A stretch of 64,000 nt of DNA from Peromyscus leucopus (lineage: Eukaryota; Chordata; Mammalia; Rodentia; Cricetidae): contig NC_051084.1 in the NCBI RefSeq assembly GCF_004664715.2, positions 62,571,334 through 62,635,333 on the forward strand, written 5' to 3'. Below, one piece after another: positions 22,125 to 34,508 of the stretch (the stretch's first letter is position 1; each line of letters begins with the position of its first letter). A program made the translations under genes and the position numbers. The notes under the pieces are model-generated. The model searched no databases. It worked only from the letters and a program-made list of their open reading frames with translations, and was not told the DNA's origin.

Positions 22125-24640
22125 AGTTGTCTTTGAAGGGAGCATTTCTGTGACATATTAATGTTACTGTTGCTTTAAATGCCAAGATGGTTTTGAAGAT
22201 TGCAAGTGAACAACTGGAAAGTGATGGGAATAAAAAAAGGAGATCATTATTAGAGACAGGGGTATTTTCGTGTATCTTGTGGTTACAAAGTTAGAGCAGA
22301 TTCCTGAGGTATGAGAGGAAGTCTTTAACTGTAAATAAGGTAACATGTGGAATTTATTAGACCAATTATTTATGTGAGCTGGAAGTAAAAATATGTGCAT
22401 GAACAGTTTAGATAAATTCAAAGATGAAAGCTACATAACTCACTGTTAATAGCAAATTAGAAGGATTGGAAGGCTAGTTATCATTTCCTAATGATGTTCA
22501 ACTGTCTTCTTTCTCATCAAAAATAAAATAAAATTTAAAAAGCCCATTAGTCTCAGTAGTGAACGCTGACCGAGGAGTTGGTAGGAATTATATTAAATAG
22601 GGCAGCTCTATTCCTTCTTGAATTTGGGTCACATTAGATGTGTTGGAAGACAGAGAAGATATCAAGATGAACAGCATTGCTCAGGCTGGACCAAGTACAT
22701 CAACGACACCCCAGCAACCTTGGTTCTTGTTCCTGGGGGACACAGACGACACTTTCAAAAGCCTGCATCAGGAGGCATCGTTGGCGACATAAATTAGTAG
22801 AGTTGATAATATAAAATGCCTTGACAAAGTTAGAAGGCAAAAAGTGACAATACTGACCTTAGTAATTGAATGGTCACCTTCAGCCTGTCAAGATCATGAA
22901 ATATCTATTCTGAGTATCAGTAAAATTGAATCCAAGACAATATTGACACCCTAAATTTTTAAAGGTCTTCAAAGTTTTTGGACAGTCCTTTTTTCCTCTC
23001 AGCCTATGCTCCGTGAATCCTCCTAAAAAGTGTTAGAGAGAAAACATTTTAATTCAAAAGTGAGTGAGAACATAGCATTTGTTCCCTTGGTGGCTTTTCC
23101 TAGGAACTTTGTTATTGACTATTGAACAAATTGCCCTTAATAAAAAAAAACTTACTTATTAGATTTCTATATATGTATCTAGTATTATCTACTTCATCAA
23201 GGAAAGTTCTTGCATGATGTATCATGTCCATTTCTTCTACAATCTGATTATTGTGTGTAATTTTACTTCCCCCAAGAACTAGCAGTTAAGTTGGTTAAAT
23301 CACAATTACCAATAGAACTGCAATATAAAATTAGGCCTGTATTTCCACAGGCCCTTATCATTTTACTCAACTCTCTGTGGATATGGACAGGGCAAAGTTA
23401 AAAAATCTTAACATCAATGTAATCAGATCACCACTGAGTAAGTAAAGTAAGTAAAATATCGTAGGCTATAGAAGGTAATACTGCTCTCACCTGTGAAGAA
23501 TGAAAGAGCCTGTAAGCAAGGCTACCGCTTGCTGCCCCTGTTGAATTATTAGTAGCGAAAGAACCCTTGCCCTTGGCCACAAGATATCACGCTTAAAATA
23601 GATTTTTCCCAAAGAGCAGTGTGGCCATCCTTTCTGAAGGTCTATAAACTCAGAATAAACTGGAGAGTTCCAAGATTTCCTGAGATTTCTAGAAATTTAA
23701 GTCCTGTGAGAATGGGTGTGTACACATATACATTATTTGATCCTTTAGAAGAAAAGCATAGTGTTCCTTTTAATCAGAGACTAATTATCAAATTATTTAA
23801 GAAGAGCTTGTGAGGTATTGGGCACTATGGGAGGGAAGTGATTGTACGAAAATCCATGATGCCTTCTCTAAATGTAAAAGTTGTATAGAATTAATAAGGG
23901 AAATAGAGAAGGGGCAATTATTAAATAAGGCCATTTACCATAAATAAGGTATACCAAATGTTACACTGTGAACCACATCTTGTCAACTCAATCCAGGAAA
24001 TCTTTATTAAGTACTTCCTATATACAAAGGCCCTAGGAAAGGTGCCCTAAGGCAGGAGTAAGGTGCGGTTCTTATCATTCGAAAGTGCCAGAGGATATGA
24101 AGGAGATCATCTTGTGAGTCTCTGGTGAGCCTTTGCTCCCTGATCTCAGTCAATGTCATTCTAAACAGCCATTCTAGTTTACCGGGACAAATAGTGGCAT
24201 CTCCATTTTGTAAGTGAAGACGCAGGGGCGTGGAGTGACATCTAACATTTTGTCTGTCAGTGGCTGAAGTTATATTGAGGAAGTCCTGTGTGGGCTTGCA
24301 CATTAGACTAGACCTCTTCTTTATAGATCACTGACACTTTCAACTGAGGGCAGAAGTTACCTCATCGAGTTCTGGTGACACTGTAGTCACTGGTCAGATG
24401 AAATATGAGAAGCACACAGCCACGGTTGTGAGCTTTTCATAAATCTAAACTGATGAAATTGAGATGATTCACCAGTTACAGGCAGTTACATCCTTTAGCC
24501 TTTACTGACATTGAACATGCATTGACTTGGTGTTACCATCAGTTTAAAGGAGCATCGCTGTTTTTTTATCTGCTTTTCTAAGTCTTGAAACTCCAAATTA
24601 GCACTTGGTATCATTTTATCTGCTTTAATGAACTAATCTA
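22125..24640. other. Longest single-copy stretch of the left half
   Basis: About 2.5 kb with no confident repeat or gene. Short open frames (22164-22421, 23619-23813, 24007-24303) lack domains. Confidence 0.5.
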
Positions 24641-24644
24641 ATTT

Positions 24645-24756
24645 TTTTGGAGACAGTATCTTACTTCGTAGCCCAAGCTAGCTTCAAGTTTATTATTCTC
24701 TTGCCTCAGCCTTCTGAGGCTACTTATATTACAGGTATGGGTCACCATATCTAGCT
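24645..24756 (-). mobile_element. Old B1-type SINE, antisense
   Basis: 'ttggagacagtatcttactt', 'gtagcccaagctagcttcaag', 'cctcagccttctgaggctac' and 'caggtatgggtcaccatat' follow antisense B1 order. Strongly diverged, perhaps a proto-B1. Confidence 0.7.
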
Positions 24757-25152
24757 GTATTTTTTTAATGGTTAGTAGTATCTACATCTAAAAAGTAATC
24801 TTGATAGCAATCATAATTTAGAGCTTGGCAATATGAAAATTTATAAAAACATAAAAAAAGTGGCATTCTGGATTCTTTGTCTTTTTCTCTATACCATTCC
24901 CAACTCTCTTCTATCCATAGGTTTTGAGAAATTGCTCATAATATAGGAAAGTGCCTCATTTTGTGACTGCTCAGGATCCTTACCCTGCTTAGGCATCCTC
25001 ATGAATCCACAGGTAAAGGTCAAATGAGGAGTGAATGCTATGTGCTCGCACAACACACAGCAATGTGAGGACACTATGGGGAATGTACCAAAGGGGAAGG
25101 GTTATTGCTCTATGTCTGCTTATTTTTCTACTTCAAAGAACAAACAAACATA

Positions 25153-25375
25153 GGGCTAGGAGATGGTTATGTTGTGCAGAAAGCTCACCGCTCCTGGGGA
25201 GGACCCGAGTTCAGGCCCCAGCGTCTACATCAAGTGGCTTATAACTGCTTATGAGTCCAGTTCTAGGGGATCCAACACCCTCTTGTGGCTTCCTCAGGCA
25301 CCTACATGTATGTGTGGTATATACATATTCTCAAGAACACACACATGCACATAAACGAAGAATAAATAAATACAG
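25153..25375 (+). mobile_element. B2/B3 SINE
   Basis: Sense B2-type landmarks: 'gggctaggagatggttatg', 'acccgagttcaggcccc', 'gagtccagttctagggga' and 'tccaacaccctcttgtggc', then CA-rich sequence and an A-rich 'aataaataaata' tail. Moderately diverged. Confidence 0.8.
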
Positions 25376-25379
25376 CCCC

Positions 25380-27430
25380 ATCCCCTCCGATTTGCTTTGC
25401 TCAGTGATATAAATCTACAGGGCAGCTATCACCTGGCTCCAACCTCAACATCAACAACTCAATCCTCACCTCTTCCAAGACTATGCATTTCTCTGGTGAA
25501 ATGAGGGGGGAAATTTGGTTCATCAGTAATGAAGAAAGTAGCCACATTGCAGGAACATTTGCCCCATGGTTCTCTCTGACAAAGACGAAAAACCAGAAGC
25601 GATAACAGTGGTGGTTGGTCTCAGATAAAAAAAAAAAAAAGGTTTCAGCTCTGCCTTATAGGCAAAACCATGGGCTTTTCTTCCCTAGCACGCTTTCTGG
25701 AATTTACTTCTGCCAGGCTCAGAGGATGGAGACTCAACCCGTCAAGAACAAGGAATCACAGACGTGTCTCACTTGCCATACATTGTCTTTGCAGTGCTGG
25801 CCAAGTGGTAGAACTGGTGTGGACAGGTCTAGGCCCTCCTGAAGAGGAGATGGAGCCACACTAGAATCATCTTCACTTAGCATTTACTAAGCATCCCTTC
25901 CAACAGCATCCCTGAGGCAAAGGCTGGAGAAGGGAAGAGAATCTGCTTGTGTTCCACACCCTAGCGCTGCTCCTCATGTGTACCTAAAGATTTCTTGGTG
26001 AGCAGGCAAAGGAGGAGGAGCTATAGTTCTGTGAATTCAGCTGCTCTAAAGAACTAAATGTACTGCTGCCTTTTCTGGGTCCGTGATTTGATGGTCAAGT
26101 AAACAGTAGAAGGTCTTTAGGGCAAGTTATAGAAACATCACATCTATTCAAGCCTCATTTCTGCCCATGAGGCTCTATCCCCCCTCCCTCCTCCCCTCAT
26201 ATTTCTTTTTCAATAACTGGAAGGAATTACACAGAAAAAAAAATATAAAAACTTCATAAAGAAAAAAAAATATTCGAACTCAGAGCTTCTTTTTTTCAAA
26301 AAAAAAAAGCTTACACCAGTTCCTGCAACTTAGCTTTTCTGTTCCCCCATTTTCTTTTCGGGCCCCACCTACCATTGCCTTGGTATCTGCTAGCAAGGCC
26401 AGGACATATGATCTCTGAGAACTCTCTGGAGGTCTCTACTGCTTATTCTGACCCCAAGATCCGCTGTGAGGCTGCCTGAGACAGAAATCATAGACAGTGG
26501 TGTGGGTTTACTGGAAAGGGCTTGTGGAACTGTCGGTCATAAAAGGAAAACTCTAGGCAAAAACCGCCCACGTATTCTACCAAATGAGGCTTATCATCAT
26601 TTTTAAAGGACAAAGATGGTCCTGTTATACTTGATGTGGTGTCTTCAATTTTATTTTATTTTATATTTTTTGCATGCTGCTTTGGAAGCTGTTGGTCCAG
26701 ACTGTTAAAGGAAAGAGGAGGTGGTTCAGCAACCTCTAATGTGAAAGTGAGTGATTTTCCTATGGAGCATTGTGATGCACCTTCCTTACTATTCATGGAG
26801 CACAGGCTGTGATAGCCTGTTCACCCTTCCTACATCGGCTCCCATGGACCTGTGACCAAATCCATGAGCAAAACACTACAGGCCTCATAACTGGCAGCCT
26901 CGTGATGCTACAGACAGGCACCACTGCCTCCTGCAACAGAGGGGCCCATGCCAGCACTCTCTCCTAAGGGCCCTGTCTCACTGCTCAGGGGAGCAGACCT
27001 GGGTGAGTTCTGGCTTCACTACTGGCTCCTGAACCCATCTCAGTTTCTCGTGTTCTGAACACCACTGGCTTTGTACAATCTATCATCGCTCAAGTCAGCA
27101 CATTCCTAACACCAGGGGCAGAAACTTCTCTCTGATGGTTCCTTCTTCAGTCCCTCTTGTAAGCCTTAACTCACATGCTCCCCCACCTTCCTTGATTTAT
27201 ACTAGGGGCAAACATTCTTTCTTCTGGTGTCCCACCATGATTTTTATGTTGACACCCAACAAGTGACTTCTGAGCATTCACCCTTGGTTTTGGTATGATA
27301 CGCATTAACATAATCATAAGAATATAATGACACACATGTATACTGGGCACAATAACAAATCTTAGAGTCATTTATTCATTATCACAATGTCTTTTTAACA
27401 TAATGATTTGCGACTATATCTTGTCTGTAA
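25380..27430. other. Single-copy stretch
   Basis: About 2 kb with A runs near 25627-25640 and 26240-26310. No gene or repeat recognised. Overlapping frames at 25615-25864 run from the A tract and are not convincing. Confidence 0.5.
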
Positions 27431-27436
27431 TTCACT

Positions 27437-27545
27437 GTCAGCTCCCAAAGACCAGACACTATCCTATTAATCTTTGTAAACTGTCTAATATAGTTCTTTG
27501 ATCATCATGCCATTAACATATTTAAATTGAATTAATAAGTTAGCC
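27437..27545 (+). mobile_element. Possible L2 remnant
   Basis: 'gctcccaaagaccagacac' and the sequence after it resemble the L2 3' end. Low similarity. Confidence 0.35.
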
Positions 27546-27547
27546 TT

Positions 27548-27700
27548 TGCCTCAGCCTTATCATCTTTAAAATGGGAATGAAAGTACTCCAGTTATTTAA
27601 GAGCATTGCAAAAGGTTAATGTAAATATTACATGATAAAAGAACTGAAAACGTGAAACAGTAAAACGCCAGCCGAGGATAAGCTATTGTTTGATATAATG
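27548..27700 (+). mobile_element. MIR SINE
   Basis: 'cctcagccttatcatctt' then 'aaaatgggaatgaaagtac', 'gagcattgcaaaaggtta' and 'aaatattacatgataaaa' match the sense 3' half of MIR ('cctcatctgtaaaatgggg'). Confidence 0.65.
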
Positions 27701-27746
27701 GTATATAGTACGTGGCCAACTAATGAACAAATGTTACCACAATTAT

Positions 27747-27760
27747 CCAGTAGAGGGCAT
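27747..27760 (+). promoter_or_regulatory. CTCF-like motif
   Basis: 'ccagtagagggcat' fits 13 of 14 positions of the CTCF core pattern CCASYAGRKGGCRS. CTCF is the zinc-finger insulator protein that shapes chromatin loops. A single motif match is weak evidence of binding. Confidence 0.3.
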
Positions 27761-27764
27761 TGGC

Positions 27765-29405
27765 ACACACATGGAAATTCATATTCATTGTGAAAATCTA
27801 AAACCACGCATTTAGAGTAAGAAACTCAGGTAATTATGTGGACAAAATAAAGCATCTTTGTTGTGTTCAGCAAGACTCGTCCTCTCTTTCACTGTTCTGT
27901 CAAACCACTTGTATGTGTAGCAAGAACTCGGAATCCACGGGTGTTTCTTGTGCATAGACCTGAGGTTCTACATTCTCAAACTCTAATTCCACTCGCTCAT
28001 GTGCCCAGGGTGAGGAATGATTCCAACTGAACCAGTGGGGGAAAGAACAGTTTGGCCTGTCCTTCACTTCTCCTGCGGTCCTGGTGAGAGCTCAGGCCTG
28101 AGAGGAAGAGTAGCCTTGGGAGGGTTTTCACAGGGCTCTCATCACTGTTTCCTTCGCCTGCCCTGGCTCCCTGCAGTCTGCCCTGCTAAAACAGTGACTT
28201 CATTGACTAAACCATGACATTTGCCCAGCCTGGAGTAGGTCTCCCAGAGATGGCGGGGAGGGGCGGAGGAAGATGAGTGTGAGCAGTAGGGGTGCCCACT
28301 GGGCCCAGTCAGATCTCACCACTTGATTTGGAGCCTACTCTCTCCTAACCGGGAAAATGATATCAGAGTATGCATGAGTTGTGTGGCATTTGGTCCTGAG
28401 AAATTCAGCATTTATGTGAGGGAGCTGGGTATCATGTGGATAAAATTTGGAGGATCTAAGGAATGTTTCCACTGCAGCTGGCACTGGGCTTAGGAGATAC
28501 AGACGATAGAAATACGATGTTAAGCTAAGGTGAGATGTGTACCTTTGCCTCAGTGTCATGCGCAGTATGGACTAGAGAATGAGGAACCACGTGGAAGCAA
28601 CCGAAACCAGACAGATGTAAATGTGGTCGTAACAGGTATGCCTGCAGCCAGATATGCGGTCACACTTATTTCCATAAACAAAAATTTGTTCTAAGGATGA
28701 CTAAATCAGGGAACAAAGCAATCATCATGTGAATCTTACAGCTGCAAGACACCCTAGCCACATGGAAAAACTGCATTCAGATGAACCGGGCAGTTTAAGA
28801 ATGGACAATCTATACACGTGTGTGCTTCTGATCATGCAGCAGCAACCTCTGCTCTCCTAGGTTACAAAGCTCATCAGTCTCCATCTGCTGCCAACACTAT
28901 CAGTCCCTCTTTGGATTACCTTCCTCTCTTCTACTGCTTTACCACAACGAATCCGCATCCCTCAATTCCCAAGCAGAGGTCAATCTTTTTCATGGTTAAG
29001 TGCTTTATTTCCCCCAAGAATTTTTGTATTTCAACCATTTCACATTCCTGACTCTCTGCTGCTGCTTTTATGCAGTTTGGATTAATACATCATTCACAAA
29101 GCCTTTAAATCTTTGTCCCAAGCTCCGTTTTCCTCTTGGCTCCATGGTACTTGTTGTTTGATTTGCACAGTAAAGGATGTTCAGCAAGGTATATGTGGTT
29201 ACTATCCAGCAAAGACTTACTAAAATCCCTTCCTCCAAGTGTGTAGGGGCTCATTAAAGGGCTCCTGAGAAGAAAACACAGACCTCAGAGATAAGGAAAA
29301 GTGTGTGTTTGCTTTTCTGTTTTCATTCTTTTTAAACCGCTTCATTGTAAGATCAGACAAAAAAAAAAAAAAAAAAAAAAAAAAAGACTCACATGGCTTG
29401 TAAGA
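27765..29405. other. Single-copy stretch ending in poly-A
   Basis: No gene or confident repeat. A 26-base A run lies at 29360-29385 directly before the B3 SINE. I see no processed-gene body upstream of it. Confidence 0.45.
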
Positions 29406-29409
29406 GTTG

Positions 29410-29615
29410 CATTTCATGGCCAATTAGATGATGACTCAGTAGATAAAGGGCCTTGGTGTCAAGCCTGAAGATACGAGTCTTATTCCTTGGGTGTGCATGG
29501 GGGCCAGAGTGGAATTGACTCCTGAAAGTTGCCCTGTGACTCCATGCTGTAGTTACAGTACATGCCGGTGTGTACACACATCAACTAATGAATTAATTAA
29601 AGTGCATTTCACATA
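29410..29615 (+). mobile_element. B3/RSINE1-type SINE
   Basis: 'gatgatgactcagtagata' corresponds to the B2-type 'gatggctcagtggttaa' head. 'ggccagagtggaattgactcc' with 'gttgccctgtgactcc' matches the B3/RSINE body, and an AT-rich tail follows near 29590. Confidence 0.65.
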
Positions 29616-29619
29616 CGTA

Positions 29620-30135
29620 CAAAACACAGACTACATTTCAAATACCAGCACACATGTACAGCTAAGACAGCTTGTTCACAGGCAACCATTCCACTTTGTA
29701 ATTTGTAATACTTTTTAAAAATGTATTATTGAAATGTAGTTCACCTACTTCTTGCTGTTTTCTTCAGCAAGGTGGTCACTTCAAATTTGTAAGTCGCATG
29801 GGTGTCTCATGCCTGTGGCACTAATTATATTTCTTTCAGGCACCCCTGGCCTGGTGACAGTACAGGCATTGATTGTATGCTGCTCTATAAGAGCTCATCT
29901 CAGAACTCTAGTGAGATCAAATGAGATACCCCCTGACAAATATCTGTGATTAAAACTTCTGTGTCTTCGGTGGAAAAGAGAGCCAGATGCTTTAGCAATT
30001 AGCTGAAATGAGGGGAGCGTTACCATGCTCCTGGGAGGAGACAGAAACTTCATTATCTCCTGAACCAAATCAAAAGCTCTACCACCTTGCTGAGAGTGAG
30101 ACAGGGAAAGTAACTAACGTTAATCTGCATGAAGT
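29620..30135. other. Single-copy stretch
   Basis: No gene or repeat recognised. The open frame at 29752-29949 has no domain. Confidence 0.45.
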
Positions 30136-30139
30136 GGAG

Positions 30140-30490
30140 TGTTGGCTACGCACCTATGTTTGTATGTAGGCATGAATGACCCCTGCAGCCACATGAATAT
30201 ATGTGCACGCATGGGTATGGATGGATGTCAAGTATGGTCCCATGTGGTGGTATACATGCACAGATATGTAAATCTGTATATGTGTTTACAGTGTGCCCAT
30301 GTTCATATCTGTATGCAAGCTTGCACATCCTATACCCATCTGAATTCCTATACATTCTAAGCATCTGTGTGTTTTACACATTTGTGAATTTTGTATGCTT
30401 ATATTTGTGTATTGTGTAAATTATGTATTTGTACACAGTTTATACTTAAATGAGATATATGCTCAAGTGTGTGTGCTTCTGTACAGGCTT
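30140..30490. repeat. Degenerate TGTATG-rich alternating tract
   Basis: Alternating purine-pyrimidine words (TGTATG, CATGCA, TGTGTA) are strewn over 350 bp, like an old decayed TG/TA microsatellite. Because stop codons are scarce in such words, open frames occur on both strands (30139-30360, 30146-30364, 30201-30419). None is a gene. Confidence 0.6.
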
Positions 30491-30789
30491 GTATACTATT
30501 TGTTTGTAGCACAGATGAGGAAAGTCAGGGAGAAAGGTTGAAAACACAGAAGGATATGCTCAGAGCCTGGAGGGTGATGATTTTATAAATGAGGCTTGGA
30601 ATTTATCCTATAGATACCAGTAGAGCCTGGGAATTCTGACAGTCGAAGGAAATATCCAACATTGCAAGTTGTACATACATACACTATATATAAGTACAAA
30701 AAACAATATTTTAAACTGGTATTCTTACATAGTCTATGGAGTACATGTACTATTTAAATATCTAAAACGTTAGAAAGGATACTGGAGCC

Positions 30790-30907
30790 CAGCGGTGGTG
30801 GCATACATCTTTAATCCCAACACTTGGGAGGCAGAGGCAGGCAGATGTCTGTGAGTTCAAAGCCAGTCTGGTCTAAAAAGTGAGTTCCAAGTGAGATTTT
30901 TGTCTTA
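30790..30907 (+). mobile_element. B1 SINE with (GAAA)n tail and TSD
   Basis: Sense B1 from 'agcggtggtggcatacatc' to 'gtgagttccaagtgag', with the last third degenerate. The A-tail became (GAAA)n. The flanks 'aaaggatactggagcc' (30774-30789) and 'aaaagatactagaacc' (30992-31007) are a diverged TSD enclosing SINE and microsatellite. Confidence 0.92.
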
Positions 30908-30908
30908 A

Positions 30909-30992
<84 letters not shown>

Positions 30993-30994
30993 AA
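30908..30994 (+). repeat. (GAAA)n microsatellite
   Basis: About 21 tetranucleotide units inside the B1's TSD, so it is tail-derived. All-purine on this strand, so it is capable of triplex formation. Confidence 0.97.
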
Positions 30995-31009
30995 AGATAC
31001 TAGAACCAG

Positions 31010-31763
31010 TCATCTGCATATCAGTCCCAGGGGCCTGATTTAGTATGTCATACATTTAATCATTCAGCTTATATGGCTACATTTCCCTTTCATTATCTGC
31101 ACATGCATTTTTGTTATTGCTGTGGGAAGGCCTAACATTTCTTCCTCCTGAATAAAAGGTACAATCGCTAATACCGTGATGAACCTTATCGTCCTCCTAC
31201 TAAAGCTAGGACTTAAAATTGAACTCGGCTCTTAAGAAATGGTGCAGCCCAGAAATCTACCTGCTGCCCTGTGCCCTAAGGCCTGCACATGTGAGTGAAG
31301 CCTGTTTTGCAAGGCCTGGAGGGATTTGCCTTCCCAGTTCTTCTGCCACCAACCACTTTCACCTCTGACTCACTCACTCTTTCTTAATCTCCTTAATCTA
31401 AGCCATTCACACAAACACAAAGGGCTGATGTCACCAAACATGTAGTTAGTGAATCTGTGCCTTTTAGGAAAGCCAACATCAAAAGACATACTTTTCCTGT
31501 TCTTAGACTCAGGGAGTGACTCATTTTGACGACTAGGGCTTTTGCACATTAATAGGTTCTGCTACCCCACTGAAGGAAAAAAAATCTAGATGAGAGCCAA
31601 GGAAATGCTCAGGAATTCGGATCAACCCTCTGGGATCAAGTCAGTACCTGACTCTCCCTTGGCATGCTAAGCAGGCTTTGCAGAACTCCATCCTAAATGA
31701 CCCGGTCTTCAGACAATAAAACCAACCTTCTTGCTAAACATAAATATTTTAGTTACTAAGTTG

Positions 31764-31764
<1 letters not shown>
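31010..31764. other. Single-copy stretch
   Basis: No gene or repeat recognised. Confidence 0.5.

Positions 31765-31765
<1 letters not shown>

Positions 31766-31809
<44 letters not shown>
31766..31809. repeat. (CA)n microsatellite
   Basis: About 22 CA units. The two opposed 80-codon frames across it (31756-31998 minus, 31814-32056 plus) have no domain. Confidence 0.97.
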
Positions 31810-31814
<5 letters not shown>

Positions 31815-32287
31815 TGAAGGCTGCATGTACACACACCCACATGCACACACCATCTAAACTATTCAACCAAAAATATACAGACAAAATCAGCACAGCCCGG
31901 CCTAGTGAGGTCTGGGCTGGGGAATGCTGTTTGTGTGGTGCCGTGGGTGGATACATGCACACTTTAACATGTCTATGGACACTGACTAAAACAGACACAA
32001 CTCATACTAGAAAAGATCCAGGCATCTCATGGACGTCCCAAGTTCAAATTTCCTAACTGTAAAGTGAATTTTGGAAAATCTAAGTTGAAAACACTATGGG
32101 GAACTACCAAAAGACCTGAAACAGTTCCTTTGGTTTGGTTGAGTCACTTAGGCTGTGACCATTGGGATGACACAGGCAGCTATGAGACAGGAATCCATTC
32201 AGATACCCCACTCCAAAGCTTCCAAACCATGGTGGCAGTGGCCAGGAAGAAGACAGGGGAAAAAAGTTAGAGCTATTGACCCCGTTT
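31810..32287. other. Single-copy stretch
   Basis: No gene or repeat recognised. Confidence 0.45.
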
Positions 32288-32297
32288 AGAAATGACT

Positions 32298-32470
32298 AGG
32301 TGTAGCTGGCAGTGGTGGTGCACGCCTTTAATCCCAGCACTCGGGAGACAGAGCCAGGCGGATCTCTGTGAGTTTGGGGCCAGCCTGGTCTACAGAGCGA
32401 GATCCAGGACAGGCACCAAAACTACACAGAGAAACCTTGTCTTGAAAAACCAAAAAAAAAAAAAAAAAAA
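32298..32470 (+). mobile_element. B1 SINE with TSD
   Basis: Full-length sense B1 of the 'aggacaggcaccaaaactac' variant with a poly-A tail. The flanks 'agaaatgact' at 32288-32297 and 32471-32480 are the TSD. Open frame 32292-32549 is the translated SINE. Confidence 0.96.
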
Positions 32471-32480
32471 AGAAATGACT

Positions 32481-33235
32481 GGTTGCAGCTCAGCAAAGGA
32501 GAGTGAGAATTACTTCATAGTGCTTAAACTGAGCTACAGTAGAAAGTAAGGAAAACTGAACACTCCACAAAGGTTTGGCCATAATCCCAAACTCTAAAGA
32601 AGATAAAGAAGAGTTCACACTGGAAGATTTGTACTTGCTTGGGAAATCCACTGGGGACTTGTCCAATAAGCTGTCACATATATGGTTGTGCAGCCTGAGG
32701 CACAAGTCTGAACTTGAGGCACATACAGTCAGTTGCCAGCCAGCAAACTGAGGTAGAAGGTACCATAAATGCAGTTGAAATTAGCCTTGGGCCTGCCAGT
32801 TGAGAAGAGTCATGACTGAGTATAGTGGCAATCACGGAATCTACACCCTAGAATGGAAAGGATACAAGGTGAAGGGGGCGGGGTATATAATTTTAAAGCA
32901 CAAAAGTACAGTATCTCAGATACTAAGAATAAATGAATTCCATAGACTGGGAAAGTGCTTGGCCAAGCTGCTTCCCAGCTTAGTGCAGAATCCCGCAGAG
33001 GAAAGGGTCCAGGCCGGATGCTGGGAGGGATGGATTTATAAAGGAGACCAGCCTTAGGAGATGTGATGGTTGTATGGATTTGTCACATTTCTCTGCCTAT
33101 AGCGCTCTTCCATAGTGTGATGTTCTGTGAAGAGCTGGCCCTGAGTGTTTTTTCAAATTACAGTGATTTCCATTAAAAGTAATAAAGAAGCCAAATGAGG
33201 TGTGTTTGATTGATGGTTATAATCTCCCTGGGTAC
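32481..33235. other. Single-copy stretch
   Basis: No repeat recognised. Frames at 32490-32705 and 32800-33057 lack domains. 'gggcggggtatataa' near 32876-32890 looks like a GC box beside a TATA box, but no transcript evidence supports a promoter. Confidence 0.4.
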
Positions 33236-33239
33236 TATT

Positions 33240-33425
33240 TGCGTTCACCTTTCCGTTGTGTGGAATACCATCTCATTTAAGCCTAACAGGAACCCAATCT
33301 TACAATAACATTACTATCCTTATTTTATACCTGGAAGTAAGGCTGATGACTTGTCTAAAGTCACACCAGGAGAAAAAAAAATGGCAGATGAGAGACTTGA
33401 GGTTTTGAACTCAGATCCTCTTTCT
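33240..33425 (-). mobile_element. MIR SINE
   Basis: Antisense MIR in order: 'ccatctcatttaagcctaac', 'attactatccttatttta', 'aaagtcacaccagg' and 'ttttgaactcagatcctc'. Good landmark order. Confidence 0.72.
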
Positions 33426-33429
33426 GTTA

Positions 33430-33842
33430 TATGCTGAGTCTGAAACATCCCTCAGAGGATCCTGTCTTAAAGGCTTGATCCCCAGTTGGAAGAGCCAATC
33501 ACTGGGAGGCAATTGGATCATAAATGGGCTCTGCCCTTATCTCTGCATTAATCCACTGCCAGATTTGCAAATTCACAGAATTATTGGGACACAGTGTTCA
33601 GGTGTGGCAAGTAGGTCATGGGGGAGGGGAGGGTGCTCTGGAAGGATGCATCTTGTCCTAGTCTCGTTTCCTTCCCTTCTCACCTCCCCAGCTCTCAGGA
33701 GCTCCTGTAGCCTCCTCTACTGCCAGCTCATAGCCTCCATATTCTGCCTTGTCTTCTCAGGCACAAAGCAGCTAAGCTAACCATCCTCAAACGGAGCCTC
33801 CCCCAGAACTCTGAGCCCAAACGAACTTTTCATCCTTCTATA
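33430..33842 (+). mobile_element. MaLR-type LTR (MLT1-like)
   Basis: Sense landmarks: 'ggcttgatccccagttgg', 'actgggaggcaattggatc', 'cttgtcttctcaggcac', 'ctctgagcccaaacgaactt' and 'ttcatccttctatattg'. This is the order of a mammalian MaLR LTR from U3 to its end. No internal region is attached on the left; the right flank is unassigned. Confidence 0.62.
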
Positions 33843-34508
33843 TTGTTTCATCATCAGAGCCATAGATGTCTGACCAGCACAGGTCCTTTGAATTCAAGCC
33901 CAGCTCTCTCAGTCTTGTTGGGGTGAACCCTTTGTGTTGGGACAATAAGGGACCATACTCTTCAGCCATATAATATGCAAGTCCCAGCTCTGTTTGACCC
34001 CCAACTTGCAGCTCTAGAAAGTGAGACTTGGGCACTGAAAGTCTCTGTTGCCTTGGGGCTGCATCCCCAAGTGAAGTAAGGTACTCCTGGAGTCCAGTAA
34101 CCACACTCCCTTTGTTTCTTATACCTAGGTCCTTGTCTTCATTCATCATGGCAGTGTGCTCAGAGCTAGCACACCTTCCCAGTCTCCCTTCTTGCAAAGA
34201 ATGGCTATGTGGATGGCTCCAGGCCCAGACCTGGATGGCAAGCTCCAGGTCCTTTATTTGCTCTTGGCCTTCTCTTTTGGAACATAGACATGGTGGCCAG
34301 AGGTGCTGGCTGTCAACATTTATAAACACAAAGACAAAGCAGACTGAGAACGGTGAAATGAGAAATTGTGGAACACTGGAGTCACCACCCCAGCCAGACT
34401 GCGCTCCCATTGGTATCTTAGGAGTGGTGCTCAAATCTTTATTTATTTATGTAAAAGACATAGTCTTTTATGGAATCCTTAGCTGTGGACCAATGTCTCA
34501 CTGGTCTT
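33838..34508. other. Unassigned segment with opposed long open frames
   Basis: The longest open frame in the window (198 codons, 33838-34434 minus) overlaps a 160-codon frame on the plus strand (34028-34510). The minus-strand product has no signal peptide, transmembrane segment or domain I recognise. Its only oddity is a hydrophobic stretch near residues 23-39. The segment follows a MaLR LTR and could be retroelement-derived, but I cannot place it. I treat it as noncoding until conservation says otherwise. Confidence 0.4.

Noticed and set aside
32876..32890. GC box plus TATA-like word as a promoter
   Set aside because: One short match in DNA with no downstream gene or other core-promoter support.
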